NCBI GenBank assembly: GCA_964532595.1
Contig: CAZHIQ010000005.1
Location: forward strand, 1-64,000
Reading direction: 5' to 3'
DNA length: 64,000 nt
Source: Chryseosolibacter sp964532595
GTDB lineage: Bacteria; Bacteroidota; Bacteroidia; Cytophagales; Cyclobacteriaceae
The notes beneath the pieces were generated by a model. The model was not told the DNA's origin. It made no database searches and saw nothing but the letters and a program-made list of their open reading frames with translations. This document shows positions 1 through 8,304 of the stretch, in pieces. Each line of letters opens with the position of its first letter. Positions within the stretch are counted from its first letter, which is position 1. The position numbers were made by a program, and so were the translations under genes.

Positions 1-1309
1 CTTTGACGATGTTGTATCCGAACTCATCCGTCTCACCGTAAGTCAGTCCTGGCTTCACACCTCCCCCTGCCATCCAGATCGTAAAGCATTTTGGATGGTG
101 GTCGCGGCCGTAGTTTTCAGCGCTCAAACTTCCCTGGCAATAGTTCGTGCGGCCAAATTCGCCGCCCCAAATCACAAGAGTCTCGTCCAGGAGTCCGCGT
201 TGTTTGAGATCCAGCACCAGCGCTGCTGACGCTCGATCTACATCCTGCGCCTGAAGCGGCATCTCACCGGTAAGATTGCCGTGCTGATCCCAGCCCTGGT
301 GGTACAACTGGACAAACCGGACGCCTGACTCCGACAACTTGCGGGCCAGGAGGCAATTCGCGGCATACGTTCCGGGTACCAGGCACTCAGGGCCATACAT
401 ACGAACGATATCATCCGGTTCGCGTGAAACATCCATGAGTTCCGGTACCGCAGTCTGCATTCGGTAGGCCATTTCGTATTGCTGAATTCGGGTAAGGATT
501 TCCGGATCACCGAATTCCTGATACCCCAGCGCATTCAATTCCGCCAGATTGTCTAGCATTTTTCGTGTCCGCACGCGATCCAGATTAGTAGGATCGTTCA
601 GATACAACACAGGCTCTTCACCACTGCTGAATTGCACGCCCTGGTGGACGCTGTCAAGAAATCCGTTCGTCCACAGCTTCGAGTAAACCCCCTGTCCATT
701 CCCTCTGCCCCGGGAAAGCAACACGCAGAAAGCAGGCAGGTTTTTGTTTTCACTCCCCAAGCCGTAGCTCAGCCAGGCACCCATACTCGGACGATTGCCC
801 TGTTGTGCGCCCGTCTGCATGAACGTCAGGGCCGGATCGTGATTGATGGCTTCGGTGTGCAACGTCTTAATAAAGCAGAGCTCATCAGCGATGCCGGCGA
901 TGTGAGGAAAGAGTTCGCTGACCCACGCACCCGAAGCGCCGTGTTGCTTAAAATCGAAGAAAGATCCTACGAGGGGAAAGCGCTCCTGATTGGAAGTCAT
1001 TCCGGTAAGTCGCTGGCCTTTGCGAATCGAATCCGGCAACTCCGTGCCATGCAACTTCTTCAGCAACGGCTTGTAATCGAAGCTCTCCAGCTGCGAAGGC
1101 GCTCCGTTCTGAAAGAGATAAATAATACGCTTTGCCTTCGGCGCGAAGTGAGGCATGCCAGCGATCGATTGGACGTCCCTTTCAACATCTCCGTCAAATA
1201 ACCCCGGAAGCAGTAAGGATCCCAGCGCCACACTGCCCAGCCCCAGGCTCGCGCGGCTGAGAAAGTGGCGGCGATTGACATGCAACCTGTTTTCGAAAAA
1301 TTCATTCAT
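1..1309 (-). CDS. DUF1501 domain-containing protein (C-terminus beyond window)
   Basis: The minus-strand frame opens at an ATG at 1309 and stays open to the window edge, so about 436 residues are visible and the C-terminus is missing. The N-terminus reads MNEFFENRLHVNRRHFLSRA with an RRHFL twin-arginine-like motif, followed by a hydrophobic GLGSVALGSLL stretch. Motifs typical of the DUF1501 (sulfatase-like) family follow: IIYLFQNGAPSQLESFDYK, GLTYGETDEFGYN and WGGEFGRT. Such proteins are usually encoded next to DUF1549/DUF1553 cytochrome proteins and exported by Tat. That is the arrangement here: the DUF1553 gene lies 11 bp upstream on the same strand, so the two are almost certainly co-transcribed. 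Biochemical role unknown; the sulfatase-like fold is known of the family, the Tat export is inferred. Confidence 0.9.
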   Translation of the reverse strand, partial: MNEFFENRLHVNRRHFLSRASLGLGSVALGSLLLPGLFDGDVERDVQSIAGMPHFAPKAKRIIYLFQNGAPSQLESFDYKPLLKKLHGTELPDSIRKGQRLTGMTSNQERFPLVGSFFDFKQHGASGAWVSELFPHIAGIADELCFIKTLHTEAINHDPALTFMQTGAQQGNRPSMGAWLSYGLGSENKNLPAFCVLLSRGRGNGQGVYSKLWTNGFLDSVHQGVQFSSGEEPVLYLNDPTNLDRVRTRKMLDNLAELNALGYQEFGDPEILTRIQQYEMAYRMQTAVPELMDVSREPDDIVRMYGPECLVPGTYAANCLLARKLSESGVRFVQLYHQGWDQHGNLTGEMPLQAQDVDRASAALVLDLKQRGLLDETLVIWGGEFGRTNYCQGSLSAENYGRDHHPKCFTIWMAGGGVKPGLTYGETDEFGYNIVK

Positions 1310-1320
1310 AACGCTCTTGA

Positions 1321-3645
1321 TTATCGCGTAATCGCTTCATCCATATTGTAGAGAGTTGCAACCACCTGCATAAGCGCAGCAGTTTCAACAGGATCAACTG
1401 TTTTTTTCCTTGGATACTCCCCGACCGACAGCCGGGCTTCCGCCTCTTCGGGAGACGCGGCATAATAGGTACGCTCTTCTTCCAGAGCGTTCAGTAGAAT
1501 ATCCTTTTCGGCCTTTCCGATACGACGACACAGAATCAGCCGTGCAGCCTTTTCCACCCGCGCAGCATCACCCTGTTCGTCAGTCATCAGACGCTCAGCA
1601 AGCACACGGCTCGCCTCCAATACCATGGGATCGTTAAGCATGATGAGGGCCTGTAAAGGAGTGCTTGTGGTTAACCGGCTGACTTCACACTGATCGCGAT
1701 TGCTTGCATCGAACATTAACATAACCGGAGGAGGAACGGTACGTTTGATAAAATTATAGATGCCGCGACGATACAGCTTATCTCCATGGTCCTGGACATA
1801 GTTCGCCAGAATTCCACGGCCCGAGGTTGACAACTCCCATATACCATCAGGTTGGTACGGCTTTACACTTGGCCCGCCAATTTCCGAAACCAGTAATCCA
1901 CTGCTCGCTAAAACTAAATCCTTAATGAACTCCGACGCCAGGCGGCGTCTCGGTGCTCGGGCATAGTAGTCGTTAGCCGGATCGATCGCAAGGTGTTTCT
2001 CCGCGATCGACGATGACTGACGATAGGTCGACGATAGTACAATCATCCGAACCAATCGCTTGATGTCCCAGCCTGCTTCCATGAAATCGACTGCCAGCCA
2101 ATCAAGAAGCTCCGGATGCGTCGGCAGCTCACCCTGCATCCCAAAATCCCCCGAAGTGCGAACGATGCCCTTGCCAAAGAATTCCTGCCAGATGCGGTTC
2201 ACAAAAACTCGCGCGGTAAGCGGATGTTGTTCGTCAAGAAGCCACTTCGCAAGGCCAAGCCGATTCTTCTCGTACCGTGTCGTATCAAAACCGAAAATCG
2301 CTTCCGGTGTTGAGAAATCAACCCGTTCTCCATGAACGTCATACGCGCCCCTGACCAGCACGTAAGTCGGTCGAACAACCGAACTGTCTTTCATGACCAT
2401 CACCTCGACCGGTTCCTTTTGCTTTTTGTTGATGAAGGTCAGAATCTGCTCAACGTCTTCGTCGGTAATCTTCAGTCGTGGAGGATCAGCAAGTGACGCA
2501 AGTTGTATATCACCCAGAAGTCCCTTCTCCGGCACCTGATTAAAAAAGGCAAAGGTGCTGAAGTACTCTTTCTGACTGATGGGATCGTATTTGTGATCGT
2601 GACACTTTGCACATTCGAAAGTCAAGGCGAGGAAGGCCTTTCCAAATGTATTCGTTCGGTCCGTCACATACTCGACACGGTACTCTTCATCTATCACACC
2701 GCCTTCCTGCGTAATTTTGTGATTGCGGTTGAATCCGGTGGCGAGTATCGACTCTTTCGTTGCCTCGGGGACAAGGTCACCGGCAAGTTGCCACATAACG
2801 AATTTGTCGTACGGGTAATTTTCGTTGAAGGCGTGAATAACCCAATCGCGCCACGGCCACATAGTACGAAGACCGTCATCCTGATATCCATGTGAGTCAG
2901 CGTAGCGTGCGACATCGAGCCAGTGAACGGCCATCTTTTCACCGTAGTGTGGACTGTTCAGCAATTCGTCGACGATCTTCTCATAAGCGTCCGGGCTCTC
3001 ATCGGCGAGAAATCGGTCCTGCATTTCAACTGAAGGAGGCAGACCCGTAAGATCGAGTGAAACCCGCTTCAGGAGTCGCTCTTTTCCTTCCTCGTCATTC
3101 GGCTTCAAATTGCGCTCTTTCAGCTTTGCCAGAACAAACCGGTCAATATCGTTGGATAGCCAATCGCTCTTCACCCCCGGAGGTTGCTGCTTTTCCGGCG
3201 GAATAAAAGCCCAGTGGCGGCGGTACTCCGCACCCTGCTCGATCCACTTGCGAATGAGGGCAACCTCCTCCTGTGTAACCGTGAGGTGGGAAAACGGTGG
3301 GGGCATAAGAATCGAAGTGTCCTCAGCGATAAGACGTAAGTAGAGATCCGACTGGTGCGGCTCGCCAGGAACAATCACCCGACCGCTCGGATCATCTTTT
3401 AACGCCTGGTACAACCCCGCTTCAGTGTCCAGGCGTAAATTCGCTTTGCGAACCGCGGCATCGGGTCCATGGCACTTGAAACAGCGATCCGAAAGAATAG
3501 GGCGAATGTGGAAATTAAAATCAACGACCGATGGAACGGCCTGAGCGGTAGTCACTGTCACGCCGGCGACCTGCCACCAAAAAGCGACGGCAGCAACAAC
3601 GATGGCCAACGCCAACAAAACGCCGGTTCTGCGGGAGGGTTTCAT
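1321..3645 (-). CDS. Planctomycete-type cytochrome c / DUF1549 / DUF1553 protein
   Basis: 774 residues. An N-terminal hydrophobic segment (about residues 8-30) is followed by a haem-binding motif CFKCH at 55-59 in the context RPILSDRCFKCHGPDA, typical of the PSCyt1 domain. DUF1549 follows (FVLAKLKERNLKPN, WLDVARYADSHGYQ), then a second CxxCH, CAKCHDHKYDPI, at about 347. The C-terminal DUF1553 part carries LTARVFVNRIWQEFFGKGIV, GDFGMQG and STYRQSS. The family is abundant in Planctomycetes and is also found in Cytophagales; it is exported and probably has a redox role in breakdown of substituted polysaccharides. Substrate unknown. It is the first gene of a pair with the DUF1501 gene. It is shorter than many relatives because no LamG-like insert is present. 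Confidence 0.92.
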   Translation of the reverse strand: MKPSRRTGVLLALAIVVAAVAFWWQVAGVTVTTAQAVPSVVDFNFHIRPILSDRCFKCHGPDAAVRKANLRLDTEAGLYQALKDDPSGRVIVPGEPHQSDLYLRLIAEDTSILMPPPFSHLTVTQEEVALIRKWIEQGAEYRRHWAFIPPEKQQPPGVKSDWLSNDIDRFVLAKLKERNLKPNDEEGKERLLKRVSLDLTGLPPSVEMQDRFLADESPDAYEKIVDELLNSPHYGEKMAVHWLDVARYADSHGYQDDGLRTMWPWRDWVIHAFNENYPYDKFVMWQLAGDLVPEATKESILATGFNRNHKITQEGGVIDEEYRVEYVTDRTNTFGKAFLALTFECAKCHDHKYDPISQKEYFSTFAFFNQVPEKGLLGDIQLASLADPPRLKITDEDVEQILTFINKKQKEPVEVMVMKDSSVVRPTYVLVRGAYDVHGERVDFSTPEAIFGFDTTRYEKNRLGLAKWLLDEQHPLTARVFVNRIWQEFFGKGIVRTSGDFGMQGELPTHPELLDWLAVDFMEAGWDIKRLVRMIVLSSTYRQSSSIAEKHLAIDPANDYYARAPRRRLASEFIKDLVLASSGLLVSEIGGPSVKPYQPDGIWELSTSGRGILANYVQDHGDKLYRRGIYNFIKRTVPPPVMLMFDASNRDQCEVSRLTTSTPLQALIMLNDPMVLEASRVLAERLMTDEQGDAARVEKAARLILCRRIGKAEKDILLNALEEERTYYAASPEEAEARLSVGEYPRKKTVDPVETAALMQVVATLYNMDEAITR

Positions 3646-3754
3646 GGGTAGGGATTTGTTCTTTTAAGATAGGAAATTTATTCCATCCCTCTATTTGAAA
3701 CCTGGCTCGCCAAGACCTTACATATTTTCAATTCTCTTCCACTCCCTGTAAATT

Positions 3755-4216
3755 ATGCCTGTGAATCTTTCTGAACTTTTCCGATACAACGCCTGGGCGA
3801 ATCAACGGCTAATACAGTCTCTTTCAGATCAGGAGGTAGAAGAAGTCTCAATTCTACGTTTGACAGGGCACCTCTTCGCTGCTGAGCACATCTGGCTCCA
3901 CCGAATAAAGGCTTTGCCTCCTCCGCCTGTCGCCCTTTGGGGCGAATGCACCTTGAGTGCCCTTCACGAGCTGGCTTCTGTCGACGAAGAGTGGATCCGC
4001 ATCGTTGAAAATGAAAACGACCTTGCGAGAGAAGTTCGCTACGAGAATATGTCAGGGAAATCCTTCTCGAATCGCCTCGATGTTATTGCGACGCACGTGG
4101 CCCAACACGGATCGTATCACCGAGGCCAAATCGCGATCCTGATGAGGCAGCAGGGGTTCAATCCCGTCGATACGGACTTCATCATTTGGAGTCGTGTGAT
4201 AACAGGGCAGCTGTAA
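3755..4216 (+). CDS. DinB family protein
   Basis: 153 residues matching the DinB/YfiT-like four-helix bundle. It begins with LSELFRYNAWANQRLIQSL, the usual first helix with the N-W-A-N pattern. The three likely metal-ligand histidines are in the helix containing HLFAAEHIWLHRI and in HGSYHRGQIAILMRQQG, which matches the family H-x3-HRGQ pattern. The C-terminal DTDFIIW is also family-typical. These proteins are small cytosolic metal-binding proteins, some acting as thiol-dependent transferases or damage-induced proteins; the exact function here cannot be told. It is convergent with the acyl-CoA-synthetase-like gene, with two bases between the stop codons. Confidence 0.9.
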   Translation: MPVNLSELFRYNAWANQRLIQSLSDQEVEEVSILRLTGHLFAAEHIWLHRIKALPPPPVALWGECTLSALHELASVDEEWIRIVENENDLAREVRYENMSGKSFSNRLDVIATHVAQHGSYHRGQIAILMRQQGFNPVDTDFIIWSRVITGQL

Positions 4217-4218
4217 GA

Positions 4219-5499
4219 TTAGGTGCGGGAGACAGGAGTTGCTTTCCTCAGCACATTTCCAAGAACCGTAAGGAAGCCCTGGGCATCGGCCTGTCCCCTG
4301 TAACCCGTCTTAAAGAAACCATCACTGGTAAGCACCTCGCGGGAAGCTTCCGGATTCTTGTAGTATCCATCCATGAGAGCAGGAGATCGCAATTCCATTT
4401 CGCCATCCTGAGCGAACCGCACTTCGACCCACGGCCAGGGCTGCCCTGCCGTACCGTGCCGAACAAGTCGGAAATTAGCATGTGACAATCCGCAGCTCTC
4501 TTCAGGTGCGAAGCTCTCGCGTACCTCGACACCGATCTTTGCGAACCACTGGGGTAATCCAGCTTCAGCCTGCCCGGCGCAAATCACCGACGAAGCCCGA
4601 TCAAGGCCCAGCTTCCTACGGATATTGGCCTGCAAAACTACCTGGAAGCCCGGCAGGCGAAGCATCCGACTGAGGCGTCGCTCAGGCAACGACTTAAGAA
4701 CCCTGGCGCGCAGGGAGGTGAAAACAGCTGTATCTGCCACCAATACCGAAGGGCGCAGCTTTAGGATTGCTTTTTCAACTGAATGCTGCTCGTTATAAAA
4801 AGAAACCGTACAGCCCGCATTTATGGGAGCCAACTCTCCGTACAACCGCCCCGCTGCAGAGGCCAGCGGCAGTGCCGACAGTACATGTTGCCCAGCTTGC
4901 AGGCGTAACCCACTTTTCACCTGAGTTCCGGAAAAGTAAAGCGCCTGATGAGAGAGCATCGCCCCATTACCACCCTTGTTATAGACAATACTTGCGAGGC
5001 GAACTGACGACGAGTTCAGTCTAACATCGGTAGCCTCGGTGTTTGCAACAAAGCTTTCCCACGTCACCCCAACAGGCGCGCTGACCGACGGAAGTGATAC
5101 CTTAACCACCTTTTCCTGCATAGCGCCCTCCAATTGTTGCGCCGTGGAACCAAGAAAGACGACCTGCAGCTCAGCATGATCAGCAATCGCGGCAATTTTG
5201 TCTGCGGGTAGTGACGGATCAATCGGAACGCTGACATGGCCCGCAAACATGATCGCCAGATCCGCGAGTATCCAGTAGCTCGAACTTTCCGCAACAATTC
5301 CGATGTTGGAGCAGGGAGCAAGATTGAGATTGTTCAACGCAGTAACCAAACGACGAACTTCTTCTCCGGCCTGCTGAAAAGTCCAGGTCCTGACGTTGTC
5401 GCCGTACATCTGACGTAGGAAGATAGACTGTGGAGTCTGCTGTTCCCACGTGAGGAAAGCAGACAGTATGGTATCCTGCGGCTGCCTCATAATGAGCAA
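4219..5499 (-). CDS. Truncated, degenerate AMP-dependent synthetase (acyl-CoA ligase-like)
   Basis: 426 residues resembling the N-terminal domain of long-chain acyl-CoA synthetases: RTWTFQQAGEEVRRLVTAL, LADLAIMFAGHVSVPIDPSLPADKI, LSHQAL, LMDGYYKNPEAS and DGFFKTG are recognisable. Relatives usually have about 550-600 residues with a C-terminal lid domain; this one ends just at the hinge (GFLTVLGNVLRK). The core motifs are eroded. The phosphate-binding loop, normally STSGTTGxPKG, reads IVYNKGGNGAMLSH. The YGxTE motif reads FAPEES. The conserved Asp of FKTGD is Tyr (FKTGYRG). I infer a non-adenylating pseudoenzyme or a decaying gene, although the frame is intact for 426 codons. It diverges from polA across 63 bp. 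Start at 5499 or the second ATG at 5490. Confidence 0.8.
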   Translation of the reverse strand: MLIMRQPQDTILSAFLTWEQQTPQSIFLRQMYGDNVRTWTFQQAGEEVRRLVTALNNLNLAPCSNIGIVAESSSYWILADLAIMFAGHVSVPIDPSLPADKIAAIADHAELQVVFLGSTAQQLEGAMQEKVVKVSLPSVSAPVGVTWESFVANTEATDVRLNSSSVRLASIVYNKGGNGAMLSHQALYFSGTQVKSGLRLQAGQHVLSALPLASAAGRLYGELAPINAGCTVSFYNEQHSVEKAILKLRPSVLVADTAVFTSLRARVLKSLPERRLSRMLRLPGFQVVLQANIRRKLGLDRASSVICAGQAEAGLPQWFAKIGVEVRESFAPEESCGLSHANFRLVRHGTAGQPWPWVEVRFAQDGEMELRSPALMDGYYKNPEASREVLTSDGFFKTGYRGQADAQGFLTVLGNVLRKATPVSRT

Positions 5500-5526
5500 T
5501 GTAATAAATTTTTATTTGAATCTTGT

Positions 5527-5559
5527 TTTGACTTGTTCGGCCAGAACGACCTACTTTCG
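5527..5559 (+). promoter_or_regulatory. Putative Bacteroidota sigma-A promoter of polA
   Basis: TTTG at 5527-5530 and TACTTTCG at 5552-5559, 21 bp apart, fit the Bacteroidota consensus TTTG-N(about 19-22)-TAnnTTTG with one mismatch. The -7 box ends three bases before the polA ATG, so the transcript would be leaderless or nearly so, or an additional upstream promoter exists. Inferred from sequence only. Confidence 0.45.
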
Positions 5560-5562
5560 CAC

Positions 5563-8295
5563 ATGGACAAACCGTCGAAAAAGCTATTTCTCTTAGATGC
5601 GTATGCACTGATCTATCGCGCGCACTTCGCATTCACAAAGACTCCGCGTATCAATTCCAAAGGACATAATACGTCCGTTCCCTTCGGCTTCACAAACACC
5701 CTGCTGGAGGTAATTCAAAAACAGAAGCCCACCCACATCGGTGTTGCTTTCGATACGTCTGCAAAGACATTCCGGGACGAAATATTCGCTGAATACAAGG
5801 CCACGCGTCAGGAGACGCCGGAAGATATCCGCTATGGTGTCCCTATTTGTAAAGAAATTATCCGCGGCTTCAACATTCCTATTCTGGAACTCGATGGCTA
5901 TGAGGCTGACGACATCATTGGCACACTCGCCTCGCAGGCATGTAAGCAAGACTTCGAGGTATACATGATGACGCCCGACAAAGACTTCGGACAACTCGTT
6001 AACGAGTGCGTCTTCCTCTATAAACCCGCGTATATGGGTAACGCGGTGGATGTTCTCGGCGTCAAAGAAGTTTGCGAAAAATGGGATATCGAGTCGGTCG
6101 CGCAAGTCACCGACATGCTCGGGTTGCAGGGTGATAGTTCTGACAACATCCCCGGCGTTCCCGGTGTTGGGCCCAAGACCGCTGCTACGCTGCTGAAGAA
6201 ATATGGTTCCGTCGAAAACATCGTAGCTCACGCAAGTGAACTTAAGGGCAAACAAAAGGAACTCTTTGAGAAATTCGGCGAACAAGCTATCCTGTCGAAG
6301 AAGCTCGCCACCATCATCACCGATGTCCCCATTGCTTTTGACGAAGAACTTTTGCGCTACAAAGGACCGGACGTCGAAATACTGAAACCCATTTTTGACG
6401 AGCTCGAGTTTCGCGGCATCGCAGCACGTGCCTTCGGTGAATCAGGCACGTCAACTGCGGCGGCATCGCCAAGCCAACGCTCGGGGCAACTTTCTATGTT
6501 CGGAAAACCCGGAGCCCCGGAGGCCGTGGCCGAAAAACAAAACTTCGATGAAGAGAAAGTCAGCTACTACCTGGTCGATGTGCCTGAACTTCGTCGCGCC
6601 CTCGTCGAGAAACTTTCCGAGCAGGAAACAATCTCCATCGAGACAATTACCGACGATGCGCCGAACTTCAATTTTGAGATGCGCGGAATCGCTTTCGCTT
6701 TTACGCCCGACGAAGCCCATTTCATTCCGGTAACAAGTAATGAAGAGGCAAAAGAAATTGCAGACGAGTTCAAACCCGTCCTTGAAAACGAGAACATCGG
6801 TAAAGTCGGGCACAACCTTAAGGCAACGATGCTCCTTCTCAAGAAATACGGCGTTGACCTTAAGGGATCTCTGTTCGACGTGATGCTCGCCCATTACCTC
6901 ATTGAACCCGAGGCAGCGCACAACCTCCAGGTGCTTTGTTCACAGTACCTCGATTATGAGCTGCTTGCCGATCCCGACTCAAAGAAAAAGAACCAGGTTT
7001 GCGAACGTGCCGACAAAATTTTTCAGCTCAGAACCCCGGTAGAGGAAGACCTCGCTGCGAAGACACATACCCGATTAATGCACGACATCGAGATGCCCCT
7101 TGCAAAGGTACTCGCAGCAATGGAGTTCGAAGGCGTCAAGGTTGATGTTGACGCCCTGTCGCGGTTATCGGACGAGCTCAAAGCGGAGATCGAGCGCGTA
7201 CAAGCCGAGATCTATGAGTTGAGCGGCACCGAATTCAACATCGGATCGCCGAAGCAGCTGGGCGAAGTATTGTTCGATCAGATGAAACTGCTCGAAAAAC
7301 CCAAGAAGACAAAGACAGGCCAGTACGCCACGGGAGAAGATGTGTTGCTCAGCTTGGCCGGCGAACACGCCATCGCACAGAAAATTCTCGACTATCGCGA
7401 ATACGAAAAATTGCGTTCAACCTACGTTGACGCACTACCCCGGATGATCAGTCAGTACGACGGTCGGATACACACCGACTATCGGCAGGCCTGGGCTGTG
7501 ACCGGGCGCCTGAGTTCGAATAATCCCAATCTTCAGAACATCCCCATCAGAACGGAGAAAGGTCGCCAGATTCGGAAAGCATTCGTGGCACGAAACGAGG
7601 AGTATCTTTTCATGTCGGCAGACTATTCTCAAATCGAATTGCGAATAGCCGCATCGTTCGCGAAAGATGAGACAATGATTGAAGCCTTTCGATCGAAACG
7701 CGATATCCACACAACCACCGCAGCTAAGGTGTTCAAAGTTGCGTTGGAAGACGTTACTCCTGATATGCGCCGGAAGGCCAAGGAGGTGAACTTCGGCATT
7801 CTATACGGCAGCACCGCTTTCGGTCTTGCTCAAAACCTGCGCATTCCACGAAGCGAAGCGACCGAGATAATCAAGGCTTACTTTCAGGAATTCTCGGCGA
7901 TCAAGCGGTATATGGACGATGCTATCAATACGGCACGCGAGAAAGAATACGTCGAAACGCTCATGGGCCGCAGGCGCTATCTCCGCGACATCAACTCACG
8001 AAATATGGCAACGCGGGGGTTCGCGGAACGAAACGCCATCAACGCTCCTATTCAGGGAACCGCTGCCGATATTATCAAGATAGCCATGGTAAACATTCAC
8101 GAGTGGCTAACGCAGCAGAAGCTCAAGACCCGTATGATCATGCAGGTACATGACGAACTGGTGTTCGATGTCCACCGCGATGAGATCGACGTGGTCAAAG
8201 AAAATATCGCGCGGCTGATGCGGGATGCTGTGTCGCTCGAAGTTCCTATGGAAGTCGAAGTGGGTGTAGGGAAAAACTGGCTTGACGCTCATTAA
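5563..8295 (+). CDS. polA: DNA polymerase I
   Basis: 910 residues from the ATG at 5563 (MDKPSKKLFLLDAYALIYRA); a longer frame from 5533 would add ten residues that do not look like PolA. The N-terminal 5'-3' exonuclease is intact (LLDAYALIYRAHFAF, YEADDIIGTLA, TPDKDFGQLV, GDSSDNIPGVPGVGPKTA). The polymerase domain has motif A (SADYSQIELRI), motif B (RRKAKEVNFGILYG) and motif C (MQVHDELVF). The middle 3'-5' exonuclease domain is present but its metal-binding residues are not. The Exo I DxE becomes S358-I-E360, the Exo II Asp becomes T422 (HNLKAT), and the Exo III Tyr/Asp pair becomes Q478/R482. Proofreading is therefore predicted to be absent, as in Taq polymerase. Role: gap repair and Okazaki-fragment maturation. 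The dehydratase gene follows 9 bp downstream. Confidence 0.98.
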   Translation: MDKPSKKLFLLDAYALIYRAHFAFTKTPRINSKGHNTSVPFGFTNTLLEVIQKQKPTHIGVAFDTSAKTFRDEIFAEYKATRQETPEDIRYGVPICKEIIRGFNIPILELDGYEADDIIGTLASQACKQDFEVYMMTPDKDFGQLVNECVFLYKPAYMGNAVDVLGVKEVCEKWDIESVAQVTDMLGLQGDSSDNIPGVPGVGPKTAATLLKKYGSVENIVAHASELKGKQKELFEKFGEQAILSKKLATIITDVPIAFDEELLRYKGPDVEILKPIFDELEFRGIAARAFGESGTSTAAASPSQRSGQLSMFGKPGAPEAVAEKQNFDEEKVSYYLVDVPELRRALVEKLSEQETISIETITDDAPNFNFEMRGIAFAFTPDEAHFIPVTSNEEAKEIADEFKPVLENENIGKVGHNLKATMLLLKKYGVDLKGSLFDVMLAHYLIEPEAAHNLQVLCSQYLDYELLADPDSKKKNQVCERADKIFQLRTPVEEDLAAKTHTRLMHDIEMPLAKVLAAMEFEGVKVDVDALSRLSDELKAEIERVQAEIYELSGTEFNIGSPKQLGEVLFDQMKLLEKPKKTKTGQYATGEDVLLSLAGEHAIAQKILDYREYEKLRSTYVDALPRMISQYDGRIHTDYRQAWAVTGRLSSNNPNLQNIPIRTEKGRQIRKAFVARNEEYLFMSADYSQIELRIAASFAKDETMIEAFRSKRDIHTTTAAKVFKVALEDVTPDMRRKAKEVNFGILYGSTAFGLAQNLRIPRSEATEIIKAYFQEFSAIKRYMDDAINTAREKEYVETLMGRRRYLRDINSRNMATRGFAERNAINAPIQGTAADIIKIAMVNIHEWLTQQKLKTRMIMQVHDELVFDVHRDEIDVVKENIARLMRDAVSLEVPMEVEVGVGKNWLDAH

Positions 8296-8304
8296 AACAT
8301 TTCT

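Noticed and set aside
632..1201. 189-codon plus-strand frame at the left edge
   Set aside because: Antisense to the DUF1501 gene, whose motifs and start are clear.
5593..6285. 230-codon minus-strand frame inside polA
   Set aside because: Antisense to conserved 5'-3' exonuclease motifs; no domain recognised.
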